Of a DNA stretch of 10,282 nt, positions 1-6,227 are shown one piece after another. Numbering within the stretch: the first letter of the stretch is position 1; the number at the start of each line of letters is the position of its first letter. The DNA comes from an archaeon (GTDB lineage: Archaea; Thermoproteota; Nitrososphaeria; Nitrososphaerales; Gagatemarchaeaceae), in contig JAKAPN010000016.1 in assembly GCA_021822995.1 (NCBI GenBank), positions 1-10,282 on the forward strand, in the 5' to 3' direction. A model generated the notes under the pieces. That model was given only the letters and a program-made list of their open reading frames with translations. It was not told the origin of the DNA and did not search any database. Made by a program: the position numbers and the translations under genes.

Positions 1-33
1 CGGGGTGTCACGACAGGATTCGGTTGCCGTCTC

Positions 34-45
34 TGTATATAATCC
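34..45 (+). promoter_or_regulatory. TATA-like box near the left edge
   Basis: TGTATATAATCC is a good match to an archaeal TATA element and is the most A/T-rich spot of the left edge. If used on the plus strand, transcription would start near 60-70 and run through the tRNA-like region towards the gene at 282. The core is nearly symmetric, so direction is not certain. Confidence 0.3.
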
Positions 46-78
46 TAACAATTTAACGACCGACTCAAACTGGTGTGT

Positions 79-196
79 GGGGGTAGTCGGATTTGAACCG
101 ACTAATATGTAGTGTTAGCTCTCATTTTATCGCGATTAAGAAGGTGAGGCGAGACTCGATCTCTCGAGCGTACTGCCCTACATCGTAGCGACTCCC
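79..196 (-). other. tRNA-like element, possibly a degenerate tRNA or attachment site
   Basis: On the minus strand the T-arm is perfect: stem GTCGG/CCGAC around the loop TTCAAAT (plus-strand 86-102), extendable to a 7-bp stem (84-104). It is followed by an acceptor-like TACCCCC (79-85). About 90 bases upstream, GGGAGTC (plus-strand 190-196) pairs with five of those seven bases. A D-arm-like segment with GGNA, and an anticodon-like stem-loop reading either TCG or CGA depending on the register, lie between. The 47-base stretch between anticodon-like stem and T-arm (largely a CTCA...TGAG hairpin) is too long for a normal variable arm, position 8 is not T, and there are acceptor mismatches. I therefore read it as a relic, an unusual element-borne tRNA, an intron-containing tRNA, or a tRNA 3' end left by integration. 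No identity is assigned. Confidence 0.33.
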
Positions 197-281
197 GAAG
201 ACATACAGGGGTCAGTTACCAAAATGAAGCGATTTCTCGGAAACAAGCTGAACATCCCCTAGCTTCAGTGTCCGCCGGTAG

Positions 282-1184
282 GTGGGATTCACACTTAATC
301 CATTCCGATTAGGAGCACAGCGGCCTGACTGGTGGGTTTGGGTACTGAGCATAGACAGATCTCGTTGGCAAAGAGAGACAGACTACTTGAGCGACGTCAT
401 AAGGGAAATTGCACGCTCGCCCAACGTCTCTAGGCACAGACTAGCGGACAGGATGGCAACGGGCGAGTCCAGATTGAACAAGTACCTTGACATCCTGATA
501 AAGTATGGAGTTGTAATCGACTCTGCACACAAACTCCGCATAACATACCCGGACTACTTACATGTGGAGCGGTTGGCCTCGAACATCGTTAGAGACAGAC
601 TTGGTGAGAGACAAGAAGCTAGCCGGAAGAGGCGGGAAAATGCTCACTCTCTTCGACTGCGTACTCGGGAGGGCAGGCGGGCTTACTCTGATTTCAGAAG
701 ATACTACACTATCAAGAGGAACCGCCTGATACAACAAATCAAAGCTCGCAAGACGCGTCAACTAAGGAAGGCCATGGAGTCGGCCAAGTACAGACCAGAT
801 GGCTGGATTAGCGGGCAGGTTCGGTCGATAAGGTCCGAAACAAGGCGCGAGATCCAGGCGGCAAGAAGACACTGCATTACACAGAAGAGATGGGCAAAGG
901 CTCAGTTGGCCGAAGTCGAGAAATTCGACCGCCGATTTACACTTCTTCTTGCTACAGCTGAAGAGAAGGGGGCTGGTTGGGCGCGTCGAAGGTTGTTGCG
1001 CGAGTGCGTAGCGCTTAGGCGACGTATCAGCGAAAGCAATGTTCTGAAGAGATGGACAGAAGTACGCGAATACCTTGACGCCCATGAGGAAGAACTTGAG
1101 CGCCGACGACCCGCGTCCCCTCGGGAGATAGCCGCGTTCCTATCTCATCCTCTTGAGGTAGAGGACCTATTGTCAGGCTCTTAG
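282..1184 (+). CDS. winged-helix protein with long Arg-rich helical tail
   Basis: The 300-residue product has two visible parts. Residues about 33-90 look like a winged helix-turn-helix: helix, 'SPNVSRHRLADRM' as turn and second helix, 'NKYLDILIKYGVV' as recognition-type helix, then a short wing ending in 'KLRITYPDY'. Residues about 95-280 are very rich in Arg, Lys and Glu with few hydrophobic residues and are probably long helices or coiled coil, a nucleic-acid-binding type of composition. No cysteine metal site, signal peptide or membrane helix is seen. The GTG start at 282 lacks a convincing ribosome site, and Met58 is a possible later start but would cut the winged helix. It stands alone, 268 bases before the next operon on the same strand, and could be its regulator. 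I do not recognise the family; 'DNA-binding' is inference from fold pattern and charge. Confidence 0.6.
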   Translation: MGFTLNPFRLGAQRPDWWVWVLSIDRSRWQRETDYLSDVIREIARSPNVSRHRLADRMATGESRLNKYLDILIKYGVVIDSAHKLRITYPDYLHVERLASNIVRDRLGERQEASRKRRENAHSLRLRTREGRRAYSDFRRYYTIKRNRLIQQIKARKTRQLRKAMESAKYRPDGWISGQVRSIRSETRREIQAARRHCITQKRWAKAQLAEVEKFDRRFTLLLATAEEKGAGWARRRLLRECVALRRRISESNVLKRWTEVREYLDAHEEELERRRPASPREIAAFLSHPLEVEDLLSGS

Positions 1185-1225
1185 TTGGTTCTGCTACACA
1201 TTCAATCCCATCTCCCACTCTTCTC

Positions 1226-1237
1226 GCCACTAGTGGC
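1226..1237. repeat. perfect 12-bp palindrome, candidate operator
   Basis: GCCACTAGTGGC is its own reverse complement. It lies 41 bases after the stop of the winged-helix gene and about 45 bases before a TATA-like box, a position suited to a dimeric regulator. It could equally be part of the 3' end of the upstream transcript. The function is inferred from position only. Confidence 0.3.
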
Positions 1238-1280
1238 TGAAAACCAAGCTCTTGGCTTAAGACGCCTTTGTGGTCAAGAG

Positions 1281-1290
1281 TATTTAAGCC
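1281..1290 (+). promoter_or_regulatory. TATA-like promoter of the three-gene operon
   Basis: TATTTAAGCC, followed by an A-rich stretch (GAAAAAATAAT, 1292-1302), is the best promoter candidate before the gene at 1453. A start about 25 bases downstream would leave a leader of roughly 145 bases, which contains the hairpins at 1325-1380. Confidence 0.4.
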
Positions 1291-1324
1291 GTGAAAAAAT
1301 AATCGTGGCGCTTCTCATCAAGTC

Positions 1325-1380
1325 CGACCACGTTCTACGGCATGAATCGCGTAGAAAATCCATGCCGAGTTGGTGGGGTC
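1325..1380 (+). promoter_or_regulatory. structured leader with two competing hairpins
   Basis: Two stems cannot form together because they share bases 1338-1339. Stem A pairs TCTACG (1334-1339) with CGTAGA (1350-1355), loop 10. Stem B pairs CGGCATG (1338-1344) with CATGCCG (1361-1367), loop 16. Stem B can be extended outward by GACC (1325-1328) with GGTC (1377-1380) and CCAC with GTGG across an internal loop. Such alternatives are typical of leaders that switch structure, but no known riboswitch class is recognised. It could also be a protein-binding site or a trace of a mobile-element end. Confidence 0.35.
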
Positions 1381-1437
1381 ATCAAGGAGTCAGACCCTGC
1401 CCTCAATGCTACTCCGGTAGTGCATCCTGAAAGGAAA

Positions 1438-1443
1438 GGAGGT
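1438..1443 (+). promoter_or_regulatory. strong Shine-Dalgarno site
   Basis: GGAGGT sits 9 bases before the GTG at 1453. It decides that start and shows that this operon is read from a leadered mRNA. Confidence 0.75.
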
Positions 1444-1452
1444 CGGTAGTCC

Positions 1453-2175
1453 GTGGGAGAAAAAACCGCAATCCAATGGACCAAGTCTACCTGGAATCCA
1501 GTAACTGGCTGTACCAAGGTCAGTGAGGGATGTCGAAACTGTTACGCTGAAAGGGAGTCCCGTCACCTTCAGAGGATGGGAGTCAAGAGGTATGCCGCCG
1601 GCTTCACCCCGACCATCCACCCCGAAGCCTTGGCCGATCCGGCCAAGTGGAAGCAGCCGAGGCTCATCTTCACTGTCTCAATGGGAGACCTGTTCGAGAG
1701 CCACGTTCCCGACTCCTTCATCCTTGAGGTCTTCAAGACTATCGAGGAAGTCGCTCCATGGCATGTCTACCAGCTGCTTTCCAAGCGCCCGCTTAGAGTC
1801 CTCAACTTCCAACGGCGCTATTTTCCCGATGGCTTCCCGAAGAACACCTGGATTGGAACCAGCATCGAGGATAATCGAGTGGTTCGGCGTGCCGACTTCC
1901 TTCGCCAGGTGAAGGTCAAATCTGGCATCCGCTTCTTGAGTTGTGAGCCCCTGATTGGACCTGTCGATAGGCTCGACTTGGCCGGGATTGGGTGGGTCAT
2001 CGGGGGATTTGAAAGTGGGCCTAGCTTCCGTCCAGGGAATCCTGACTGGGCGAGGTGGCTTCGGGATGAGTGTATTCGGCTTGGCATTCCCTTCTTCTGG
2101 AAACAGAACGGGGGCAGGCGACCCAAGTCAGGAGGAAGGTCCCTCGATGGTCGGGAATGGAGTGAGACGCCGTGA
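1453..2175 (+). CDS. DUF5131 / phage Gp37-Gp68 family protein
   Basis: This 240-residue product matches the family pattern from end to end. It starts with a three-cysteine motif C20-x6-C27-x2-C30 inside 'NPVTGCTKVSEGCRNCYAE', which resembles the cluster-binding loop of radical SAM proteins. Next come 'SMGDLFESHVPDSF' (about 77-90), 'YQLLSKRP' (about 104-111), 'WIGTSIED' (about 135-142), 'FLSCEPLIGP' and 'WVIGGFESGP', and an end containing 'FFWKQNGGR'. The size is normal for the family. It is common in phages, plasmids and defence regions, often beside a protein called three-Cys-motif partner; the reaction is not established as far as I know. The GTG start is fixed by the GGAGGT site. Its stop overlaps the next start by four bases (GTGA), so translation is probably coupled. 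No partner gene of the usual kind is visible, and its usual place is taken by the DDE protein. Confidence 0.85.
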   Translation: MGEKTAIQWTKSTWNPVTGCTKVSEGCRNCYAERESRHLQRMGVKRYAAGFTPTIHPEALADPAKWKQPRLIFTVSMGDLFESHVPDSFILEVFKTIEEVAPWHVYQLLSKRPLRVLNFQRRYFPDGFPKNTWIGTSIEDNRVVRRADFLRQVKVKSGIRFLSCEPLIGPVDRLDLAGIGWVIGGFESGPSFRPGNPDWARWLRDECIRLGIPFFWKQNGGRRPKSGGRSLDGREWSETP

Positions 2176-3956
2176 GCCTGGAACCCGAAGCCGGGCCCAA
2201 GCCGGGCCGAGGTCCTGACGGCTCCGAGGTGCCCTCCTCCTTGCGGTCCGAGCCCTGGACTGAAGCGATGAATGCTGACTGGGCAACGATTCTGGACCAC
2301 TCATCCGAATGGGCGAGACTAACAGATTCCGACTTGGTGTGGGCTATTGTCGTCGGGCGAGGCACGCCGATGGAGCAGCGTGAGATCAACTACGTCTTCT
2401 ATGGCATCAAGACGAAGAAGCTGGGACGCTCCAAAGGCAAGGCTCATCGAGCCGTACTCAAGTGCTTGTCCGACGGCAGACTTGTGTCGGGTCCTTCCAA
2501 CACATACGTAGCCAACCCGAGTGAGGAAGTCCTAGGACGAGTAGCAGCAGTGCTCAGAAGGCCACCCCGCCAAGGGCCTGGAGCGCTGGATAATGACGAG
2601 ACGGGTGTTGTGGGGGCTACTCCTCTCCCATCTGATGACGCGCAGACTAGACTCCATGAAACGGCGGGGACCCATGACGTCCAGTCCGTTGCTAACCTGT
2701 TCCAGGAGAACCGGCTGACGGGCACCCTATTGGTGCAGCAGGCTCCAGGCTGGGAACCCGGCAGGAAGAAACCTGAGCGCAAGGCATCCCCGTTATCGCT
2801 CATAGACGACTACTTCCTCAGCATGTCCAGCCGAGCTGTCTCGAGGAGGTCAGGTATTCCAAAGAGTACCGTCTGGGACAGAATCAAGCGAGAGGCGAAC
2901 AGTGCCCCCAAGGGAATCCAACTCTCAAAGCGCTTTGCTAGGCAAGCACCTTGGGGGCAAGAGGCAGGGGTGCCCCGTCCGAAGGTCCTTGCCCTAGACG
3001 CCGCGTTCTTTGGTCATAAACCGTTGAATCGGCTCAGGGACGGAAGGAAGGCCAACCACAAGCAATTCGTGTACACGCATATAGTCGACGTCCTCAGTCA
3101 CGATCCCCTAGACTACTTCGTCGCAAGGTCGTACGACGACTTGCGGGGAAGGTCGAGCAAGGGCGCCAAGAAGTCATACAAGAGACAACTCTACAACCAT
3201 CTCAAGGAGATAGCGGCTCCCTCCAAGGGGCACAGAGACACCCTTGGAATCCAACCCCAGGTCGTCGTCACGGACCTAGACAAGATCTTCATCTCGGTCG
3301 TCAGAAAGGTGTTCTTCAGGGGAAGAAAGGACCTTCGTGGGCGGATAGTTGGGTGCTACTTCCACTTCAAGCAAGACCTGAACACGAAGCTTCCAACGCT
3401 GAACCTTGCCCGCGACATAGCCAACAGAGCAAGAGAACGGACGACTCTCGATTCTCCATGGGAAGTCCAGGAGAAGAAGCAACGACTCCTCTCGCAGAGA
3501 ACCAAGCTGAAACGCTACTATGACTTGAAGGACCAGCTCAACCGGGTTGTCCTAGCTGAGGATGCGGCTACTCAGATGGCGTATCTGAACAATCTGAGAC
3601 GGGTGAAGCAACGCGAGGCGAAGAAGGGAAACAAGAAGGACAAGAGGGTCATCACGGCCATAGACTATGTACTCACGAACATAGACTACTTCCCGCCGAT
3701 TGAAGAACTCAGGAGGCTCGGGGTAACCAACAGGCAGATCAACTGGGCGAAGCCAGAAGCAAACGAGAGGGAGACCGGCCCCACCAACAACGTCTGCGAG
3801 TCACACATGTCACTTCTGAAGCGTTTCTGGAAGAGCCGGAAGGGTGGCTTCCGCAGCGTCCGGTCGTTTGGGAAGATGGTCGACTACTACTGGTACCTCT
3901 ACAGAAAGGAACGCTACGGAGACCCCGAAGAGCAGATAGGAGAGGAGCCGCAGTGA
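2172..3956 (+). CDS. DDE transposase-like protein with extra N-terminal region
   Basis: The 594-residue product ends in a DDE transposase-like core. A helix-turn-helix lies at about 208-242 ('SRRSGIPKSTVWDRIKRE'). Candidate catalytic residues are D276 in 'VLALDAAFFG', D368 (or D370) in 'VVVTDLDK', and E543 in 'TNNVCESHMSLLKRFWK', followed by 'GGFRSVRSF', which recalls the ISL3/MULE-like end. The C394/H398 pair in 'GCYFHFKQDLN' also fits that group. Between the second D and the E is a basic helical insertion (about 410-500). Residues 1-207 are extra: about 30-130 may be another winged-helix-like domain, and 130-205 is a low-complexity linker. The GTG start has GGAG at 2159-2162 and overlaps the upstream stop by four bases; its own stop overlaps the tnpB start in the same way. 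It may be an active transposase or a domesticated DNA-binding protein. The exact IS family is not certain. Confidence 0.75.
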   Translation: MSLEPEAGPKPGRGPDGSEVPSSLRSEPWTEAMNADWATILDHSSEWARLTDSDLVWAIVVGRGTPMEQREINYVFYGIKTKKLGRSKGKAHRAVLKCLSDGRLVSGPSNTYVANPSEEVLGRVAAVLRRPPRQGPGALDNDETGVVGATPLPSDDAQTRLHETAGTHDVQSVANLFQENRLTGTLLVQQAPGWEPGRKKPERKASPLSLIDDYFLSMSSRAVSRRSGIPKSTVWDRIKREANSAPKGIQLSKRFARQAPWGQEAGVPRPKVLALDAAFFGHKPLNRLRDGRKANHKQFVYTHIVDVLSHDPLDYFVARSYDDLRGRSSKGAKKSYKRQLYNHLKEIAAPSKGHRDTLGIQPQVVVTDLDKIFISVVRKVFFRGRKDLRGRIVGCYFHFKQDLNTKLPTLNLARDIANRARERTTLDSPWEVQEKKQRLLSQRTKLKRYYDLKDQLNRVVLAEDAATQMAYLNNLRRVKQREAKKGNKKDKRVITAIDYVLTNIDYFPPIEELRRLGVTNRQINWAKPEANERETGPTNNVCESHMSLLKRFWKSRKGGFRSVRSFGKMVDYYWYLYRKERYGDPEEQIGEEPQ

Positions 3957-5116
3957 GCGGGGACGAAGAAGAGAGCGTTCCGATTCTGACTGTCGTTCAG
4001 GCCTACTCGCCTGACATTAAGGTCCAACGTCTAATGCAACAGTTCAGGGGGATGGTCAACTACATCATAAGAGCGGGCGTGCGTTCCGGGAAAACCGACC
4101 GACGGGAGTTTGGAGAGGAAAGGAGGTACCTTCGTTCGGCGTATCGTCTGGAATCGTCTCTGGTTCAGTCTGCGATAGGCCACGCGGCCGGAATCCTCAA
4201 GCTCAGGAAGGAGGCACTGAAGGCCGGTCAAGAGGTGAAGGAGCCATATTGTCGGCGTCTCTTCCTGAAGGCCAGCGATGGTGTCCGGATCCGTGAGGGC
4301 ATACTGGACATGCCGGAATGCATGAGGGTACCTCTCACTGAGCGGACCCTCGAGGTCATAGGGTCACATGAAGTGAAGCAGGTCACACTCACAGCGAACA
4401 AGTGCTGCATATCCTACTCGCTCGAGCCCGAACCCATCCCCACGTACGGGGTGCTAGCCTTGGACCTGAACCTAAGAAACGTGACAATGGCCGATACGAA
4501 GGGCAGCATCATCAGACTCGACATCGCAAGACTGGCCGATATTCCCATGACCTACAGGGATGTCCAATCTCGGTTCACGAGGAACGACAACAGGATACGT
4601 GAGGAGTTGTATCAGAAGTATGGTGACCTGGAAAGGCGTCGGGTTAACAGTGAACTTCACAAGCTTACACACGCTGTGGTCGAATACGCAGCAGAGAACA
4701 ACTTCGCGATAGCCGTGGAGGATCTCAACGGGCTGAGGGAGCGCTTCACCAGGGAGAGCGGTAAGACCGAGAGGTACCGGGCGATGATGAACCACTGGAG
4801 GTATGGCGAGATCCTGCGCCAGATAGCCTACAAGAGCGAGTGCGAGGGGGTCGAACTCATCCAACTGAACTCGCACGAGACGGCGGGAACCTCGAGCCGT
4901 TGCTCCTCGTGTGGCTGCGATTTCCTGGTCGAGGAGTCATACCGCACACTGAAGTGTCTCAAATGTGAGCTAGTCATAGACCGCGACGAGAACGCGGCGA
5001 AGAACATACTTGCTGGAGCCCTGAGGCACAGGGCTGTCGGGCGCCCAGAGGAAGCCATGCGGGAGCACGAAAGTGCGAGCTCGAAGGTCGATGGGCGTCA
5101 AGTTCGGCACGGCTGA
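3953..5116 (+). CDS. tnpB: TnpB-like RNA-guided RuvC nuclease (IS200/IS605 OrfB)
   Basis: The 387-residue product has the usual TnpB layout and length. Residues about 10-165 form the N-terminal part (oligonucleotide-binding plus helical region). RuvC-I is D171 in 'VLALDLNLRNVT', RuvC-II is E256 in 'IAVEDLNGL', and RuvC-III is D343/D345 in 'VIDRDENAAKNI'. The zinc ribbon has C317-x2-C320 and C335-x2-C338. All catalytic and zinc residues are present, so it should be able to fold and cut DNA using a guide RNA made from the 3' end of the element, as known for this family. The GTG start has GGAGAGGAG (3939-3947) and overlaps the stop of the DDE gene by four bases. No TnpA of the Y1 or serine type is in the window. 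The short basic tail after 352 overlaps the likely guide-RNA region. It could be a passenger nuclease, a homing factor, or a regulator derived from TnpB. Confidence 0.9.
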   Translation: MSGDEEESVPILTVVQAYSPDIKVQRLMQQFRGMVNYIIRAGVRSGKTDRREFGEERRYLRSAYRLESSLVQSAIGHAAGILKLRKEALKAGQEVKEPYCRRLFLKASDGVRIREGILDMPECMRVPLTERTLEVIGSHEVKQVTLTANKCCISYSLEPEPIPTYGVLALDLNLRNVTMADTKGSIIRLDIARLADIPMTYRDVQSRFTRNDNRIREELYQKYGDLERRRVNSELHKLTHAVVEYAAENNFAIAVEDLNGLRERFTRESGKTERYRAMMNHWRYGEILRQIAYKSECEGVELIQLNSHETAGTSSRCSSCGCDFLVEESYRTLKCLKCELVIDRDENAAKNILAGALRHRAVGRPEEAMREHESASSKVDGRQVRHG

Positions 5117-5151
5117 ATCTGACCGATTTCCGATGAATTGTTCGGTTTCAG
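5117..5151 (+). ncRNA. first small hairpin after tnpB (candidate guide-RNA part)
   Basis: Directly after the tnpB stop, CTGA-CCGA and TCGG-TT-TCAG can pair into an eight-base-pair stem with a two-base bulge. It is followed at once by the much stronger hairpin at 5153-5208. Serial hairpins at this place fit the scaffold of the RNA that guides TnpB, which in known systems overlaps the end of the gene. The assignment rests on position. Confidence 0.35.
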
Positions 5152-5152
5152 A

Positions 5153-5208
5153 TATCAGCGGTCTGCCGGGCTGTGCCCTCCGGGTTTCCGCCCGGCGGAC
5201 CGCCGATA
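5153..5208 (+). ncRNA. 19-bp hairpin after tnpB, candidate omega-RNA scaffold / element end
   Basis: The arms CGGTCTGCCGGGC (5159-5171) and GCCCGGCGGACCG (5190-5202) pair over 13 positions with one T-G wobble, around an 18-base loop (5172-5189). The stem continues by G5158-C5203 and, after one A-C mismatch, by TATC (5153-5156) with GATA (5205-5208). The hairpin is 37 bases after the tnpB stop, where the scaffold of a TnpB guide RNA ends in known IS200/IS605 and IS607 elements. The wobble keeps the RNA stem while spoiling the DNA palindrome, hinting that the RNA form matters. A transcription terminator is an alternative, but no T-run follows. Confidence 0.55.
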
Positions 5209-5246
5209 CATGAAGTGTACAGTGATAATCGGAAGAATTCTGCGAG

Positions 5247-5254
5247 TTTATATT
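5247..5254 (+). promoter_or_regulatory. TATA-like box after the tnpB unit
   Basis: TTTATATT within GTTTATATTCC is one of the best archaeal TATA matches in the window. A start would be expected near 5275. The next open frame starts only at 5386, so it may drive a small RNA, the small gene at 5386 with a long leader, or both. Confidence 0.4.
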
Positions 5255-5274
5255 CCGAGGCGCTGTTCTAGGAT

Positions 5275-5347
5275 CCAAGGGACCGCGTAAAACAAAGGAC
5301 GCTGTATGCTGACATAGCTTCAGCAGACGAAACCTTCTGCGATTTTT
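5275..5347 (+). ncRNA. candidate small RNA ending in hairpin and T-run
   Basis: Between the expected start after the TATA-like box and a run of five T (5343-5347) lie two overlapping hairpins: GCTGA/TCAGC (5308-5312 with 5320-5324) and GCAGA/TCTGC (5323-5327 with 5336-5340). The second one directly precedes the T-run, as in a terminator. No clear C/D or H/ACA boxes are seen. It may instead be only the untranslated region of the gene at 5386. Confidence 0.25.
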
Positions 5348-5385
5348 GCCACTAATCGTACTCCAAATGTCAATGCTGGGAGCGA

Positions 5386-5586
5386 ATGGGGACGGAGCAC
5401 ATTGAGCAGTTTATCCAAGATCACGTCCCTTCGAAGTGTCCCGCCTGCACAGAGCGATTCCAGGATGAGCTAGGGAAGCAGGACTCCGGCGAAGAAGAGG
5501 ACGATGACCATGTGAGGTTTTGTTCCTCTCGTGAGGTGTTCCGAAGGGGTGTTCCGAAGAGGGCGTCACATTACCCCCAAAGGTGA
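5386..5586 (+). CDS. possible small zinc-finger-like protein
   Basis: A 66-residue frame starts with ATG 3 bases after GGGAG (5378-5382). Residues 18-21 are 'CPAC', and 'HVRFC' follows about 25 residues later after an acidic stretch, so a C-x2-C...H-x3-C metal site is possible. The last 15 residues are basic and unremarkable. Its 3' end overlaps the convergent membrane-protein gene by 16 bases. The short length and tight ribosome site make it uncertain; if not a gene, the 454 bases from 5117 to 5570 hold only RNA or regulatory elements. Confidence 0.35.
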   Translation: MGTEHIEQFIQDHVPSKCPACTERFQDELGKQDSGEEEDDDHVRFCSSREVFRRGVPKRASHYPQR

Positions 5587-5951
5587 AGGAGAACAACGAC
5601 GTTGTGAAGGGCTGGATAAGTAAAAAGCACAGCAGAGACCACCACAAGAACAAGAATAGCAAAACAGGAAATCGGCCTAAACCTTGCCCAGTAGTGCTTG
5701 AATGCCAAACCCAGACTGACCATAACCGCCGCCTGAACATCTTTCACAATTACGAACCCCGCTGTGCCGAATGCGTTCATGATTGCTATACTCATTGCGA
5801 CCGTTTCGTGTCCCCCGAGCGACAGACCTATTGCGGTAGTCAGACCGTCAGCAAGACAACCAAATGCCGTGAGATAGGCAACATATGACGCGGCCTTCTG
5901 TGAGAGCGGACTCCTCAAGAACTCAGAGTAGGTGGGTGCTCCTTTCTGCAT
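5571..5951 (-). CDS. small four-helix membrane protein, DUF5658-like
   Basis: The 126-residue product has about four membrane helices: roughly residues 20-42, 46-66, 70-88 and 95-122. The first helix contains 'LADGLTTAIGLSLGGHE', like the D-x2-T-T...G-x-E pattern of archaeal DUF5658 membrane proteins, and 'MNAFGTAGF' and 'FKHYWARF' follow. There is no signal peptide and no enzyme motif; the function is unknown. The ATG at 5951 lacks a Shine-Dalgarno site, but a TATA-like CTATTAGG lies about 25 bases upstream on the minus strand (plus 5974-5984), so leaderless translation is likely, as is common in archaea. It is convergent with the possible gene at 5386 and lies apart from the IS6-like transposase on the same strand. 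The family assignment is by pattern only. Confidence 0.65.
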   Translation of the reverse strand: MQKGAPTYSEFLRSPLSQKAASYVAYLTAFGCLADGLTTAIGLSLGGHETVAMSIAIMNAFGTAGFVIVKDVQAAVMVSLGLAFKHYWARFRPISCFAILVLVVVSAVLFTYPALHNVVVLLHLWG

Positions 5952-6227
5952 TCATAGTCGCCATTGCATTGTGCCTAATAGTTCTTGGGCATCTCGAATT
6001 CCTCGGGTGCTTCCCCCGGGGGTTATGGGGGTCCTGTTAGATGGCGGCTCAACCTCATCAATTGAGACTGTGGTTATGTGTGAATCAAGGCATCAGTTCC
6101 AATACCGCAAGGCAACACAGACCGGCGACTGATTGTTGCACTCAGCCTTCTGAGACTGAGGGACAGAACCCTGGGCCACCCCCTTGCGAGGAACAAAACC
6201 CCAGGTGAAGAAGGAGTAGGACTCCAC
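5952..6227. other. non-coding gap with palindromes and an imperfect direct repeat
   Basis: No convincing gene is seen. It contains a perfect 10-bp palindrome CCCCCGGGGG (6013-6022), a small hairpin CTCAG-CCTT-CTGAG (6141-6154), and two 18-base similar blocks (6158-6175 and 6188-6205), both of the form GAGG-nACAnAACCC followed by a C/G-rich end. The last two lie just beyond the end of the transposase gene, and probably include the end of that insertion sequence or its terminator. The exact IS boundary was not found. Confidence 0.4.

Larger units (their letters stand above)
1185..1452. other. non-coding gap holding operon control elements
   Basis: No convincing gene lies in these 268 bases. 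It contains a 12-bp palindrome, a second imperfect palindrome (CCAAG-CT-CTTGG, 1244-1255), a TATA-like box and a structured leader, listed separately. The layout (palindromes, then promoter, then folded leader, then strong ribosome site) fits a controlled promoter for the three-gene operon that follows. Confidence 0.5.

Noticed and set aside
1185..1430. 81-residue frame starting right after the winged-helix gene
   Set aside because: It runs through the palindromes and leader hairpins, has no ribosome site, and shows no domain pattern.
1523..2389. Long overlapping frames on both strands across the DUF5131 gene (for example 129 aa at 1523-1912 and 160 aa at 1818-2300)
   Set aside because: They are rich in Pro, Ser and Arg without domain patterns and lie across a clear family protein with a strong ribosome site.
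1325..5208. Matching terminal inverted repeats at the two ends of the three-gene unit
   Set aside because: The leader hairpin (1325-1380) and the hairpin at 5153-5208 share no sequence, and no other matched ends were found by eye.
5932..6132. 66-residue frame starting at 5932
   Set aside because: It overlaps the start of the membrane protein gene and crosses the GC palindrome; composition looks non-coding.
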